Assembly (NCBI RefSeq): GCF_026586675.1
Contig: NZ_JAODIX010000001.1
Coordinates: 101,307 to 139,127 of the forward strand
Reading direction: 5' to 3'
From: Halorubrum yunnanense
Lineage (GTDB): Archaea > Halobacteriota > Halobacteria > Halobacteriales > Haloferacaceae
Length of the DNA stretch: 37,821 nt
Shown here: in pieces, positions 15,911 to 24,333 of the stretch
Layout: each line of letters opens with the position of its first letter
Numbering within the stretch: the stretch's first letter is position 1
Notes under the pieces: model-generated
The model's input: only the letters and a program-made list of their open reading frames with translations
What the model was told of the DNA's origin: nothing
The model's database searches: none
Program-made: the position numbers and the translations under genes

Positions 15911-16094
15911 AAAGCCCCAGCCGCTCAGTTATAAATAGTTGACCGGGGATCGACGGTGAACTCCACCAAAGCCCCAGCCGCTCAGTTATAAATAGTTGAC
16001 CGGGGATCGACGGTGAACTCCACCAAAGCCCCAGCCGCTCAGTTATAAATAGTTGACCGGGGATCGACGGTGAACTCCACCAAAGCCCCAGCCG
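15911..16094. repeat. 57-bp tandem repeat, promoter-like, three copies plus part
   Basis: Three identical 57-bp units begin at 15911, 15968 and 16025 with aaagccccagccgctcag, and a partial fourth begins at 16082. Each contains ttataaata, and about 25 bp further on ggtgaactcc. The repeats therefore triplicate the head of the dispersed element: a TATA-like box plus the following start. There are no unique spacers, so this is not CRISPR. Each upstream GTG would read VNSTKAPAAQL and stop; only the last leads into the long frame. Confidence 0.9.
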
Positions 16095-16332
16095 CGTGGA
16101 GGGCGCACGCTCGCTGCGCTCCTCAGTCGTTCGCTCTGCTCACTCCTTGCGGTGCTTGCGTCGCCTACGCCCTCCACGCGGCTGCCCCTTTGAGTCCCAC
16201 CCCGACCGCAACCGCACAGCACCTCTCACCTCCCCAGCCTCGCCGCTCGCTCCGCTCGCGGCGTCCCTCGCGCGTGCACCTCGCGCCCTTCGGGCGCTCG
16301 CAGGCACGCGCCGACCGCAGTCCAATTTATAA
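15911..16332 (+). repeat. Dispersed structured element, copy B
   Basis: The most complete copy of the family. After the tandem head, the last TATA-like box (16043-16051) is followed at 16070 by GTG and the conserved caaagccccagccg. A perfect 17-bp hairpin has arms 16089-16105 and 16168-16184 around a 62-nt loop. The block from about 16190 to 16243 (tttgagtcccaccccgaccg onward) is nearly identical to copy A. It ends with atttataa (16325-16332), like copy A. A frame from GTG 16070 to 16336 is open for 88 codons (VNSTKAPA... to SPIYK). I cannot tell whether it is translated, so I list it as a repeat. It fills the gap between the small membrane protein and hisD. Confidence 0.78.
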
Positions 16333-16457
16333 GTGATTGTCGTCGCTCGCGGTTATTTCCCTATGATGCAGCGGGGGTCCGGTCGGTGAGGTCCGGCGAT
16401 ACCAGCCGGAGTGGGCGAAGTCGGAACGCCCTTTTGACCGCGGCTCGGAGGGAGCGT

Positions 16458-17735
16458 ATGGACGTACGAACCGTCGCCGACCTCTCGCCGGCCGAGCGGC
16501 GCGCCTTCTTCGAGCGCGACGCCGGCGTCGACGCGGTCCGCGACGACGTGAGCGGGATCGTGGGCAGAGTGCGGGAGGAGGGCGACGTCGCGCTGCGGGA
16601 GTTCGCCGAGGAGTTCGACGGCGTGAGCGTCGGCAACATCGACGTCACCGACGACGCCGAGCGCGCGCACGCCCAGCTCGACGACGCCGACGACCCGGCC
16701 CTCGACGCGGTCCGCGAGGCCGCGGCGAACGTCCGGGCGTTCCACGAGCGACAGCGCCCCGAGGACTGGCGCGAGGAGTTCGACGGCCGGGAGCTGGGCC
16801 GCCGATTCCGACCGATCGACCGCGCCGGGGTGTACGTGCCCGGCGGCGCGGCGGCGTACCCCTCCAGCGCGCTGATGGGCGTGATCCCCGCGACCGTGGC
16901 GGGCGTCGACCACGTCGCCGTCGCGACCCCGCCCGCCGAGGAGATCAACCCTGTCACCCTCGCGGCGATCCACGAGGCCGGCGCCGACGCGGTGTACCAG
17001 ATCGGCGGCGCGCAGGCCATCGCCGCGCTCGCGTACGGCACGGAGACGGTGACGAACGCGCAGAAGGTCGTCGGCCCCGGCAACAAGTGGGTCACCGCCG
17101 CGAAGGCGATCGTGCAGGGCGACGTCGAGATCGACTTCCTCGCGGGGCCGAGCGAGGTGCTCGTGCTCGCCGACGAGACCGCGGACCCCGACCTCGTCGC
17201 GGCCGACCTGATCGCGCAGGCTGAACACGACCCGAACGCCTCCGCGGTCGCCGTCACCGGCGACGCCGACCTGGCCGCCGCGGTTGCGGAGGCGGTCGAC
17301 GAGCAGGCCGCCGAGCGCGAGCGCGAGGAGACGATCCGGGCCGCCCTCGACGACGACGCCTCCGGGGTTCTGCACGCCCGGTCGATGCCCGAGGCGGTGC
17401 TGTTCGCCGAGGAGTACGCGGCCGAGCACCTCTCGATCGTGGCCGACGACGACGAGGCCCTCTTGGAACGGATCACGAACGCCGGCTCCGTCTTCCTCGG
17501 GCCGTACTCCCCCGTGGCCGCCGGCGACTACGCGACCGGGACGAACCACGTGCTGCCGACGAACGGCGGCGCGAAGCGCTACGGGGGACTCTCCGTGGAC
17601 ACCTTCCTCCGGTCGTCGACGGTCCAGCGGCTCGACCGCGACGCGCTCGGCGACCTCTCGGAGACGGTCACGACGCTCGCGGAGGCCGAGGGGCTGGAGG
17701 CCCACGCCGAGAGCGTCCGGAAGCGGTTCGAGTAG
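16458..17735 (+). CDS. hisD: Histidinol dehydrogenase
   Basis: It catalyses the last two oxidations of histidine biosynthesis, L-histidinol to L-histidine with NAD and zinc. The 425-residue protein matches the family throughout: RAGVYVPGGAAAYPSSALM (near 120-140), QIGGAQAIAALAYGT, the signature VGPGNKWVTAAK (near 210), LAGPSEVLVLAD, QAEHDPNASA with zinc-binding His (near 255), EEYAAEHLSIV with the catalytic Glu-His, and NHVLPTNGGAKRYGGLSVDTF. An earlier in-frame ATG at 16386 is disfavoured because a TATA-like cttttga lies about 26 bp before 16458. It stands alone, with no other his gene in the window, which is common in haloarchaea where his genes are scattered. Confidence 0.95.
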   Translation: MDVRTVADLSPAERRAFFERDAGVDAVRDDVSGIVGRVREEGDVALREFAEEFDGVSVGNIDVTDDAERAHAQLDDADDPALDAVREAAANVRAFHERQRPEDWREEFDGRELGRRFRPIDRAGVYVPGGAAAYPSSALMGVIPATVAGVDHVAVATPPAEEINPVTLAAIHEAGADAVYQIGGAQAIAALAYGTETVTNAQKVVGPGNKWVTAAKAIVQGDVEIDFLAGPSEVLVLADETADPDLVAADLIAQAEHDPNASAVAVTGDADLAAAVAEAVDEQAAEREREETIRAALDDDASGVLHARSMPEAVLFAEEYAAEHLSIVADDDEALLERITNAGSVFLGPYSPVAAGDYATGTNHVLPTNGGAKRYGGLSVDTFLRSSTVQRLDRDALGDLSETVTTLAEAEGLEAHAESVRKRFE

Positions 17736-17799
17736 CCGGAGCGCTTCGAACGCTCGACACCGCCCTCCGCTTCCTTCCGGGGCGACGCGTGCGGAACAA

Positions 17800-17817
17800 G
17801 AGCGGTATATATCGCTC
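17800..17817. promoter_or_regulatory. TATA box inside an inverted repeat upstream of phnD
   Basis: GAGCG-gtatatat-CGCTC places a strong TATA-like core between perfect 5-bp inverted arms, 113 bp before phnD. A regulator bound to the arms would cover the box. A second TATA-like catatac at 17876-17882 would give a shorter leader. Which one is used is not known. Confidence 0.45.
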
Positions 17818-17929
17818 TCGACCGGTACGTGTCGGTACCCGGTGACACCCCCCAGTCGGGACTCCTCAGACCCGCCATATACGGCTCATAGCAGCCTTCT
17901 TGACCCGGATTCGTGATTGTGCGTTCGTA

Positions 17930-19138
17930 ATGGTGGAAGACACCGGCAACCGGGGCGAAACGAGTTCGAGACGCCGATTCATCCTCGCGGGCGGCGCGAT
18001 CGGGATCGCTGGACTGGCCGGCTGTTCCGGGGGGAGCGACGACGGCGAGGCCGGAGCGGGCCTCGACGGCGGCGATGGGAGCGACGGAAGCGACGGGACC
18101 GACGACGGGTCGGGCGATCCGATGCTCACGGACGCCTCGGAGTTCGATCCCGCGGAGCCCGGCTGGGAGGGGAACAACTACCTGATGACGGCGGTCTCGG
18201 AGAACGACTACTTCCAGGGGAGCCAGACGGACCTGGAGAACATGCGGAACCAAGACGTCGAGGAGATAGCTCACGGCAGCCCGCCACGGGAGCTGCCGGA
18301 CGACGAGAGCGAGTGGGTCGACCCCGACCCGCTCATTTTCGTGGACAAGCCCGGCGAGTCCGGCCAGACGCAGTACCAGGATACCATCCAGCCGCTGCTG
18401 GACCGGCTTGAGGAGACGACGGGCCGGACGGTCGAGTGGCAGCCCGTCGACTCCAACGCGGCCACGGTCGAGTCGTTCCGGGCGGGGCGCGGACATCTGG
18501 GCGATATCTCGACCGGAACGTCCGCCTTCGGGGTCAACCTCGGCGGCGTCGTTCCGTTCGCGGTCCCGATAAGTCCCTCTGGACAGTTCGGCTACCGGCT
18601 GCTGGCGGTCACCCGCGACGACGAGCACGACATCCAGTCCGTCAACGACTTCGCGCGCGACGATATCACAGTCGCGCACTCCGAGCCGGCGTCGAATTCC
18701 GGTAATCAGGCGCCGTCGGCGCTTTTCGACCAGTTCTTCGACGTGACGGCCGGAGAGGACTACGAAGTCAACTTCTCGGGCGGCCACGACCAGACCGCCC
18801 GCGGCATCGCGGTGGGCGACTACGACGCCGGGCCGATCTGCAGCACCTGCGTCGATGACCTCGTCGGGTCGACGGAGGACATCGACTACGACGATTTCAA
18901 AGTGGTCTGGGCGAGCAACCCGTTCCCGCCGGGTCCGATGGTCCACCGCTACGACCTCCACCCGGACATCGTCGACGGGATCAAGGAAGCGACCATCGGG
19001 ACCGACTGGACGGACACCGAATACGCCGAAAACACCGGTGAGGCCGAGTACGTTGAAATCAACTACAAGAAGGTTTTCAACGACATCCTGATCATCCAGC
19101 GGTACAACGGCGTCGAGTACGAGAGCGGGAACCTGTAA
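17930..19138 (+). CDS. phnD: Phosphonate-type ABC transporter, substrate-binding lipoprotein
   Basis: A 402-residue exported binding protein. The N terminus [21 protein letters not shown] is a Tat signal ending in a lipobox with Cys near residue 35, followed by an acidic Gly/Ser/Asp tether, so the protein sits on the outer face of the membrane. The body is PhnD-like: [22 protein letters not shown] (about 145-165), a [14 protein letters not shown] segment, and late [16 protein letters not shown] and [14 protein letters not shown], typical of phosphonate/phosphate/phosphite-type periplasmic proteins. It heads a tightly packed operon with the ATPase (2-bp gap) and two permeases. The exact ligand (phosphonate, phosphite or phosphate ester) cannot be read. 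Confidence 0.87.
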   Translation: MVEDTGNRGETSSRRRFILAGGAIGIAGLAGCSGGSDDGEAGAGLDGGDGSDGSDGTDDGSGDPMLTDASEFDPAEPGWEGNNYLMTAVSENDYFQGSQTDLENMRNQDVEEIAHGSPPRELPDDESEWVDPDPLIFVDKPGESGQTQYQDTIQPLLDRLEETTGRTVEWQPVDSNAATVESFRAGRGHLGDISTGTSAFGVNLGGVVPFAVPISPSGQFGYRLLAVTRDDEHDIQSVNDFARDDITVAHSEPASNSGNQAPSALFDQFFDVTAGEDYEVNFSGGHDQTARGIAVGDYDAGPICSTCVDDLVGSTEDIDYDDFKVVWASNPFPPGPMVHRYDLHPDIVDGIKEATIGTDWTDTEYAENTGEAEYVEINYKKVFNDILIIQRYNGVEYESGNL

Positions 19139-19140
19139 CG

Positions 19141-19989
19141 ATGCTCGAAACGGAGAACCTCGGAAAGACGTACCCGACCGGCGACGAGGCGCTCAGCGAC
19201 GTCTCCGTGCGGATCGACGGCCGCGAGGTGGTCGCGATGATCGGCCCGAGCGGGGCCGGAAAGAGCACGTTCGTCCGGTGTATCAACCGGCTGGTCGAGC
19301 CGACGACGGGGAGCGTCCGCCTCGACGACACGGAGCTGACCGCGCTGGACGACGACGGGTTGCGGGACGCGCGCCGGAACGTCGGGATGGTGTTCCAGGA
19401 GTACAACCTCGTCGAGCGGCTCACCGTGATGGAGAACGTGCTCTCCGGGCGGCTCGGCTACGTCTCGAACTGGGCCGCGCTCCGGCGGAACTTCCCGCCG
19501 GACGACGTCGAGCGCGCCTACGAGCTGCTGGAGCTCGTCGGACTCGACGGCATGGAGGACAAGCGGGTCGACGAGCTCTCGGGCGGACAGCGCCAGCGCG
19601 TCGGGATCGCGAGGGCGGTCGTCCAGGAGCCGAAGATCCTGCTGGCCGACGAGCCGACCTCGAGTCTCGACCCCGAGACCTCCCGCGACGTGATGGAGCT
19701 GCTCACCGACATCGCCGACGACCGCGACGTACCCGTGCTGATCAATATCCACGAGGTCGACCTCGCTGAGGCGTACGCGGACCGTATCCTCGGGCTTCAC
19801 GCCGGCGAACTCGTCTTCGACGGGCCGGCGAGCGATCTCACCGGCGAGTCGAAGGGCGTCATCTACCGGGGGGAGGAGCCGCCGGAGTCGGCCGCGACCG
19901 ACCCGGACTGGCTGTCGGGTCCGGACGACGAGTCGAGCGCGCGGAACGGGCAGGACGCCGGTTCCGACCGCCTGCCCGCGGAGGACTGA
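19141..19989 (+). CDS. phnC: Phosphonate-type ABC transporter ATPase
   Basis: The ATP-hydrolysing subunit of the importer, 282 residues. Walker A is GPSGAGKST (about 35-43). The Q-loop is [12 protein letters not shown]. The signature is [14 protein letters not shown] (about 146-159), Walker B is [13 protein letters not shown], and the switch His is in NIHEVDLA. The spacer [23 protein letters not shown] is characteristic of PhnC proteins. The C-terminal 50 residues are a poorly conserved acidic extension. It lies between phnD and the first permease with 2-3 bp gaps, so it is clearly cotranscribed. Confidence 0.92.
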   Translation: MLETENLGKTYPTGDEALSDVSVRIDGREVVAMIGPSGAGKSTFVRCINRLVEPTTGSVRLDDTELTALDDDGLRDARRNVGMVFQEYNLVERLTVMENVLSGRLGYVSNWAALRRNFPPDDVERAYELLELVGLDGMEDKRVDELSGGQRQRVGIARAVVQEPKILLADEPTSSLDPETSRDVMELLTDIADDRDVPVLINIHEVDLAEAYADRILGLHAGELVFDGPASDLTGESKGVIYRGEEPPESAATDPDWLSGPDDESSARNGQDAGSDRLPAED

Positions 19990-19992
19990 CCC

Positions 19993-20829
19993 GTGGCGAC
20001 CGAGTCGACCTCGCCGGCGGGGTCAACGGGCGCGGCCGACCGGCGGACGTGGCGGCGCCCGACCGCGTTCCGGAACCGGTACACGAAGTGGGCGGTGTAC
20101 GGGGTCGTCCTCGCGCTGATCGCGTGGTCGGTCGCGAGCCTGCGGATCACGCCCGGCCGCTTTCTCTCCGGAATCGGGTACGGCTACGAGCTGATCGACT
20201 CGATGCTGCCACCCGAGACCGGCAGCGAATACACGCTCAGGCTGTTTGACCGCATGATCGAGACGATCGCGATGGCGATGGTCGCCACCGTCGCCGGGAT
20301 CGCGATCAGCCTGCCGGTCGCGTTCGGAGCGGCGGAGAACCTCGCGCCGCGGCCGGTGTACTACCTGAGCCGCGGGGTCATCAGCGCTACGCGCGCCATC
20401 GACGGACTGATCGTCGCGATCATCGCCGTCATCGCGCTCGGGTTCGGCCCGCTCGCGGGGATCGTCGCGATCAGCTTCAAAACGATCGGGTTCTTCTCGA
20501 AGCTGTTCGCCGAGGACTTGGAGGACATCGACATGGGCGGCGTCGAGGCAGTCCGGGCGACCGGCGCGACCCGCTTTCAGAGCGTGGTCTACGGGGTCGT
20601 CCCACAGGTCGTTCCGCGGTTCGCCGGGCTCGCCGTGTACCGGTGGGACATCAACATCCGGTCGTCGACGATCGTCGGGATCGTCGGCGCCGGTGGGATC
20701 GGCGTCCTCCTCCAGCGAGCCTACCAACGGTACGAGTACGACTACGTGGCGGCGATCCTCGTCGCGATCATCGCCGTGGTCTTGGCCGCCGAGTTCGTGA
20801 GCGCCGTCGTCAGACGGAGGGTCCAGTGA
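19993..20829 (+). CDS. phnE: Phosphonate-type ABC transporter permease 1
   Basis: A 278-residue membrane subunit starting at a GTG three bases after phnC. It has about six hydrophobic segments. The permease-ATPase contact loop is EDLEDIDMGGVEAVRATGATRFQSVVYGVVPQV (about 175-208), with the EAxxxxG pattern of binding-protein-dependent permeases. YRWDINIRSSTIVGIVGAGGIG is a hallmark of PhnE. The 40-residue N-terminal tail is polar and Ala/Thr-rich. It overlaps the next permease gene by 1 bp. Confidence 0.9.
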   Translation: MATESTSPAGSTGAADRRTWRRPTAFRNRYTKWAVYGVVLALIAWSVASLRITPGRFLSGIGYGYELIDSMLPPETGSEYTLRLFDRMIETIAMAMVATVAGIAISLPVAFGAAENLAPRPVYYLSRGVISATRAIDGLIVAIIAVIALGFGPLAGIVAISFKTIGFFSKLFAEDLEDIDMGGVEAVRATGATRFQSVVYGVVPQVVPRFAGLAVYRWDINIRSSTIVGIVGAGGIGVLLQRAYQRYEYDYVAAILVAIIAVVLAAEFVSAVVRRRVQ

Positions 20830-21623
20830 TGGCGGGCGCGACGCGCCGGTGGAGCCGGTTCGACGCGCGAGAGCGGCTCTTCCGGATCGGCGGTGCGCTC
20901 GTCGCCGTCGCCGTCGTGGTCGCCTCGTGGGAGTGGCTCGACATAAGCCTCCGGTACGTGACCACCGCGCCGGCGCAGGTCGGCGATCTGTTCGGACGGA
21001 TGGTCCCGCCGGACTGGGGGTACCTGCCGAACGCGGTCGGCCCGCTCGCCGAGACGATCCAGATCGCCGTCGTCGGGACGATCGCGGCGGTGGCGATGGC
21101 GGCCCCGGTCGCGTACATCACCGCCGAGAACACGACGCCGAACCGGGCGACGTACGCGCTCGGGAAGCTCATCGTCACCGTCTCGCGGTCGGTCCACACG
21201 ATCGTCTGGGCCCTGCTGTTCGTCGTGATGTTCGGGCCGGGGGCGCTCGCCGGCACCGTCGCGACCGCCGTGCGGTCGATCGGGTTCCTGGCGAAGCTCC
21301 TCGGCGAGGAGATCGAGGAGATCGACTTCGGGCAGGTCGAGGGGGTCCGCGCGACCGGCGCGAGCCCCGTCCAGCTGCTCGTGTACGGGATCGTCCCGCA
21401 GATCAAGCCGGCCTTGGTCGGACTCAGCGTGTACCGCTGGGACATCAACGTGCGGGCGGCGACGATCCTCGGGTTCGTCGGCGCCGGCGGGATCGGCGTC
21501 CAGCTGTTCGAGGCGATCGACTCGTTCGCCTGGCGCACGGTGTCGGCGCTCTTGGTCGCCATCCTCGGCGTCGTACTGGTGAGCGAAGGGGTGTCGGCGT
21601 ACGCCCGCCGGAAGGTGCGCTGA
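20829..21623 (+). CDS. phnE: Phosphonate-type ABC transporter permease 2
   Basis: A 264-residue second permease, paralogous to the preceding one. It shares the same landmarks: EEIEEIDFGQVEGVRATGASPVQLLVYGIVPQI, and YRWDINVRAATILGFVGAGGIG. Together the two probably form a heterodimeric channel. The start ATG at 20829 overlaps the TGA of the first permease, implying coupled translation. It also keeps a short basic N terminus before the first membrane helix (near 18-35). The operon appears to end here, 111 bp before the HAD gene. Confidence 0.9.
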   Translation: MAGATRRWSRFDARERLFRIGGALVAVAVVVASWEWLDISLRYVTTAPAQVGDLFGRMVPPDWGYLPNAVGPLAETIQIAVVGTIAAVAMAAPVAYITAENTTPNRATYALGKLIVTVSRSVHTIVWALLFVVMFGPGALAGTVATAVRSIGFLAKLLGEEIEEIDFGQVEGVRATGASPVQLLVYGIVPQIKPALVGLSVYRWDINVRAATILGFVGAGGIGVQLFEAIDSFAWRTVSALLVAILGVVLVSEGVSAYARRKVR

Positions 21624-21734
21624 ATTCACCTGTCGGCGGAGCGATCCCCGCCGCAACCCTCCGGAACGGATCGGTACCGAAGCATAACCGGCCCGCGCCG
21701 CGACCGACCCGCGAACCGACGACACACGAGACAC

Positions 21735-22505
21735 ATGACGACGCCTCACCACACCGACGCCCCGATCGACCGAGAGAACGACGAGGTCGTCCTCTTCGAT
21801 ATGGACGGCGTGATCCTCGACGGCTGGGGGACCGACGACGCGGTCCACGGCCGCGCCCTCGACGACGTGCTCGAGGAGCGAGACATGCGAGTGACCGGCG
21901 ACCTGCGTCGCCCGCTGGAGACGTACGAGTACGACGACGCGTTCCGCGCCGCCTGCGAGGAGCTCGGCGTCGATCCGGCGACGCTGTTCCGGGCCCGCGA
22001 GGAGCGCAGCGCGAAGCGCTCGATCGCGCGGCTCGCGGCCGGCACGAGACGGCTCTGCCCCGACGTCGACGCGATCGGCGAGCTCGCGGAGCGCGTCCCC
22101 CTGGGGCTCGTGAGCAACAACTACCACCCGACCGTCGAGTTCGTCGTCGACCACTTCCGGCTCGACGCGTTCTCGTTCGTCCGCGGCCGCGACCTCGGCC
22201 CGGAGGGGTTCCGCCGTCGCAAGCCGGAGCCGTACTACCTGAACGAGGCCCTCGACGCGCTCGGCGCCGAGGGCGGCCTCTACGTCGGCGACCGCGCCAC
22301 CGACGTGATCGCCGCCGAGCGGGCCGGGCTCGACGGCGTGTTCCTCAGGCGGGAGCACAACGCCGCGCTCGACCTCGACGCCGAACCGGTCGTGGAGATC
22401 GAGAGCCTCCGGCAACTCGTCGAACTCGTCGACCCGACCCCGCCGGCCGCGGAGACGGACCGACCGGGATCGAGCGCCCCGAGCGACGGGCCGCGGTTCG
22501 AGTAA
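21735..22505 (+). CDS. HAD-superfamily hydrolase
   Basis: A 256-residue phosphatase-like protein. Motif I is LFDMDGVILDG (nucleophile Asp near 22), motif II is LVSNN (near 130), the lysine motif is RRKPEPYYL (near 158), and motif III is GLYVGDRATDVIAAERAG (near 182). A helical cap sits between motifs I and II. The substrate is unknown. It follows the phosphonate importer in the same direction, so a role with imported phosphorus compounds is possible, but it lacks anything specific to phosphonoacetaldehyde hydrolase that I can point to. The C-terminal 40 residues are a halophilic acidic/proline-rich tail. Confidence 0.82.
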   Translation: MTTPHHTDAPIDRENDEVVLFDMDGVILDGWGTDDAVHGRALDDVLEERDMRVTGDLRRPLETYEYDDAFRAACEELGVDPATLFRAREERSAKRSIARLAAGTRRLCPDVDAIGELAERVPLGLVSNNYHPTVEFVVDHFRLDAFSFVRGRDLGPEGFRRRKPEPYYLNEALDALGAEGGLYVGDRATDVIAAERAGLDGVFLRREHNAALDLDAEPVVEIESLRQLVELVDPTPPAAETDRPGSSAPSDGPRFE

Positions 22506-22557
22506 CCCCGTCGGACCCCGCAGAAACGGTTATCTCGCGCAGTCGCGTCGGGACGGT

Positions 22558-23508
22558 ATGACTCCGTCGCCGCCGACCCTGTTCGAGGGGCTCAGGGCGC
22601 TTGAGGCGACGGTCGCGGTCCTCGTCGTCTCCGTCGTCGCCGCCGTCAACGCCGAAGGCGGTCGGTTCGACTTCGCGCCCGTGTTCTCGGACGCCTGGAC
22701 GCTCGCGTTCCTCGCCGGCACCGCGGGGACGCTGCTGTGGCTGTGGGGGATCGAGGTCACGCCGCTCTTGGGCGCAGCGGGGGTCGCCGCCATCGCGGTC
22801 GGCTTCGCCGCGAAGGACACGGTGGTGAACCTCTTCGGCGTGATCGCCCTGTACTTCGACGACACCTCCAAGATCGGCGACTACATCGTCCTTGACGACG
22901 GCACCGCGGGGACCGTGATCAAGGTCGGCGTGCGCTCGACGACGCTGCTCACCCGTGACGAGCTGCTGGTGACGGCCCCCAACGCCGCGCTCAACGCCGC
23001 CAAGGTGACGAACGAGTCCGCGCCGCAGCGCCGGCGCCGGGTCCGGGTGCCGATCGGCGTCGCCTACGGAACCGACGTCGACGCGTTCGAGGCGCTCGCG
23101 GTCGAGGCCATGCTCGCGGAGCCGCTGGTCCTCGACTCCCCGAAGTCGCGACCCCGACTCCGCTCGTTCGGCGACTCGGTGCTGTAGTACGAGCTCCGCC
23201 GTTGGGTCAACGGGCCGAGGCCCCGCCGGCGCGCCCAGCACACGCGCAACCGCGCGCTGTACGTGGCGCCCTCCGACGCCGACATCGAGGTCCCGTACCC
23301 GAAACGCGACGTGACGGTCACCGCCCCCGGCGACGCGGATGGCGGGACTCCGAGCAAGCGGGCCCCGGCCCGTCCCGCCGTCGACGGGGGAGCGCCGAGC
23401 GGTGACGGCGGCGCCGACCGCGAGCCGCGAGCGGACGGTCAGTCCGGATCGGCCGTGAGAGCGGAACCGCTGCCGGGGCCGATCGCCCGGATCGCGCAGC
23501 GAACGTAA
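22558..23508 (+). pseudogene. MscS-type mechanosensitive channel, in-frame TAG
   Basis: Residues 1-209 read as a small MscS: two hydrophobic segments (about 12-30, 43-75), the pore-lining helix GAAGVAAIAVGFAAKDTVVNLFG, and the beta domain with FDDTSKIGDYIVLDDGTAGTVIKVGVRSTTL and VTAPNAALNAAKVTN. After GDSVL a TAG (23185-23187) interrupts the frame. The same frame then continues as YELRRWVNGP...NRALYVAPSDADIEVPYPKRDVTV, which is the expected C-terminal alpha/beta domain of MscS. Homologues have an acidic residue at this point (L-E-Y-x-L-R-x-W), so one base change GAG to TAG explains it. The continuation ends at 23508 after a variable tail. Either a recent nonsense mutation or a sequencing error is possible. 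ggttatc about 28 bp upstream supports the start. Confidence 0.85.
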
Positions 23509-23576
23509 CCGTTAGCGGCAACGGAGACCGGCGATCTGCCGGCAGGGTTTTTACCGTTCGAACGGAAGACATCTGC

Positions 23577-23942
23577 ATGAGTACCGAAACGGCCGACGCG
23601 GAGAGCGACCCGGCGATCGAGGTGACCCCCGACGCCGCGCAGGAGGCGCTCTCTCTGCTGGAGGGCGAAGAGCTCGACACGGAGGAGGCTGGCCTCCGCC
23701 TGTTCGTCCAGCAGGGCGGCTGCGCGGGTCTCTCGTACGGGATGCGGTTCGACACGGAGCCGGAGGAAGACGATCTGGTCGTCGAGCACCACGGGCTACG
23801 CGTCTTCGTCGACCCCGCGAGCCGGAACTACATCGGCGGGAGCAAGCTTGACTACGAGCACGGCCTGCAAGCGGCCGGCTTCGAAGTTGAGAACCCGAAC
23901 GTCGTCTCCGAGTGCGGGTGCGGCGAGTCGTTCCGGACGTGA
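23577..23942 (+). CDS. Iron-sulfur assembly protein, IscA/ErpA/HesB family
   Basis: A 121-residue A-type carrier that passes Fe-S clusters or iron to target proteins. The three conserved cysteines are there: Cys in QQGGCAGLSYGM (near 50), and the pair in SECGCGESF at the C terminus (near 114-116). The middle, FVDPASRNYIGGSKLDYE, is the family's most conserved strand-turn. The first 15 residues are an acidic tail. A TATA-like gtttttacc about 28 bp upstream supports a leaderless ATG. It follows the broken MscS gene and is transcribed independently. Confidence 0.92.
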   Translation: MSTETADAESDPAIEVTPDAAQEALSLLEGEELDTEEAGLRLFVQQGGCAGLSYGMRFDTEPEEDDLVVEHHGLRVFVDPASRNYIGGSKLDYEHGLQAAGFEVENPNVVSECGCGESFRT

Positions 23943-24030
23943 GGCGACGCCCCGGCCGCTCCGAGCGCGGTCCCTCCCCGCGTCGCCGCCGACTCGCGCT
24001 TTTAAAAGGTTCCGACCGGTAGTAGCCGGC

Positions 24031-24276
24031 ATGAGTCTCGACGCGTCGACGACGACAGACGGCGAGCGGGTGTACACCGACCGGACGATGGTCGAGCGGG
24101 GCGCCGAGGGGCCCTTCTACGTCGTGTTCGCGGACGCCGAGGGGTCGAACCGGTGGGGGTTCCGCTGCGGGAACTGCGACTCGTTCGACACGGCGATGGA
24201 CACGATGGGCCGGATCCAGTGCACGGAGTGCGGCAACATCCGGAAGCCGGACGAGTGGGACGCGGCGCACGAATAA
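24031..24276 (+). CDS. Small CxxC protein (DUF5816-like)
   Basis: An 81-residue haloarchaeal protein with two CxxC pairs, WGFRCGNCDSFD and RIQCTECGNIRKP, forming a likely zinc ribbon, and the conserved middle MDTMG. It resembles the family I recall as DUF5816; no function is known. The start is set by tttaaaagg about 28 bp upstream of the ATG, which gives a clear leaderless arrangement. In the upstream gene's shadow the frame stays open further, but nothing there is conserved-looking. Confidence 0.75.
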   Translation: MSLDASTTTDGERVYTDRTMVERGAEGPFYVVFADAEGSNRWGFRCGNCDSFDTAMDTMGRIQCTECGNIRKPDEWDAAHE

Positions 24277-24333
24277 CCGCGGTCGCGAAATCGTGAGAAA
24301 CTTTATCACGAATGGCGGCGAACGCCGAGGTAG

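Noticed and set aside
15911-16094. CRISPR array
   Set aside because: The 57-bp units are directly adjacent and identical, with no unique spacers, and no cas genes are present.
23185-23187. TAG read as pyrrolysine or programmed readthrough in the MscS gene
   Set aside because: Haloarchaea are not known to use pyrrolysine, homologues have an acidic residue here, and no special downstream structure is obvious. A nonsense mutation is simpler.
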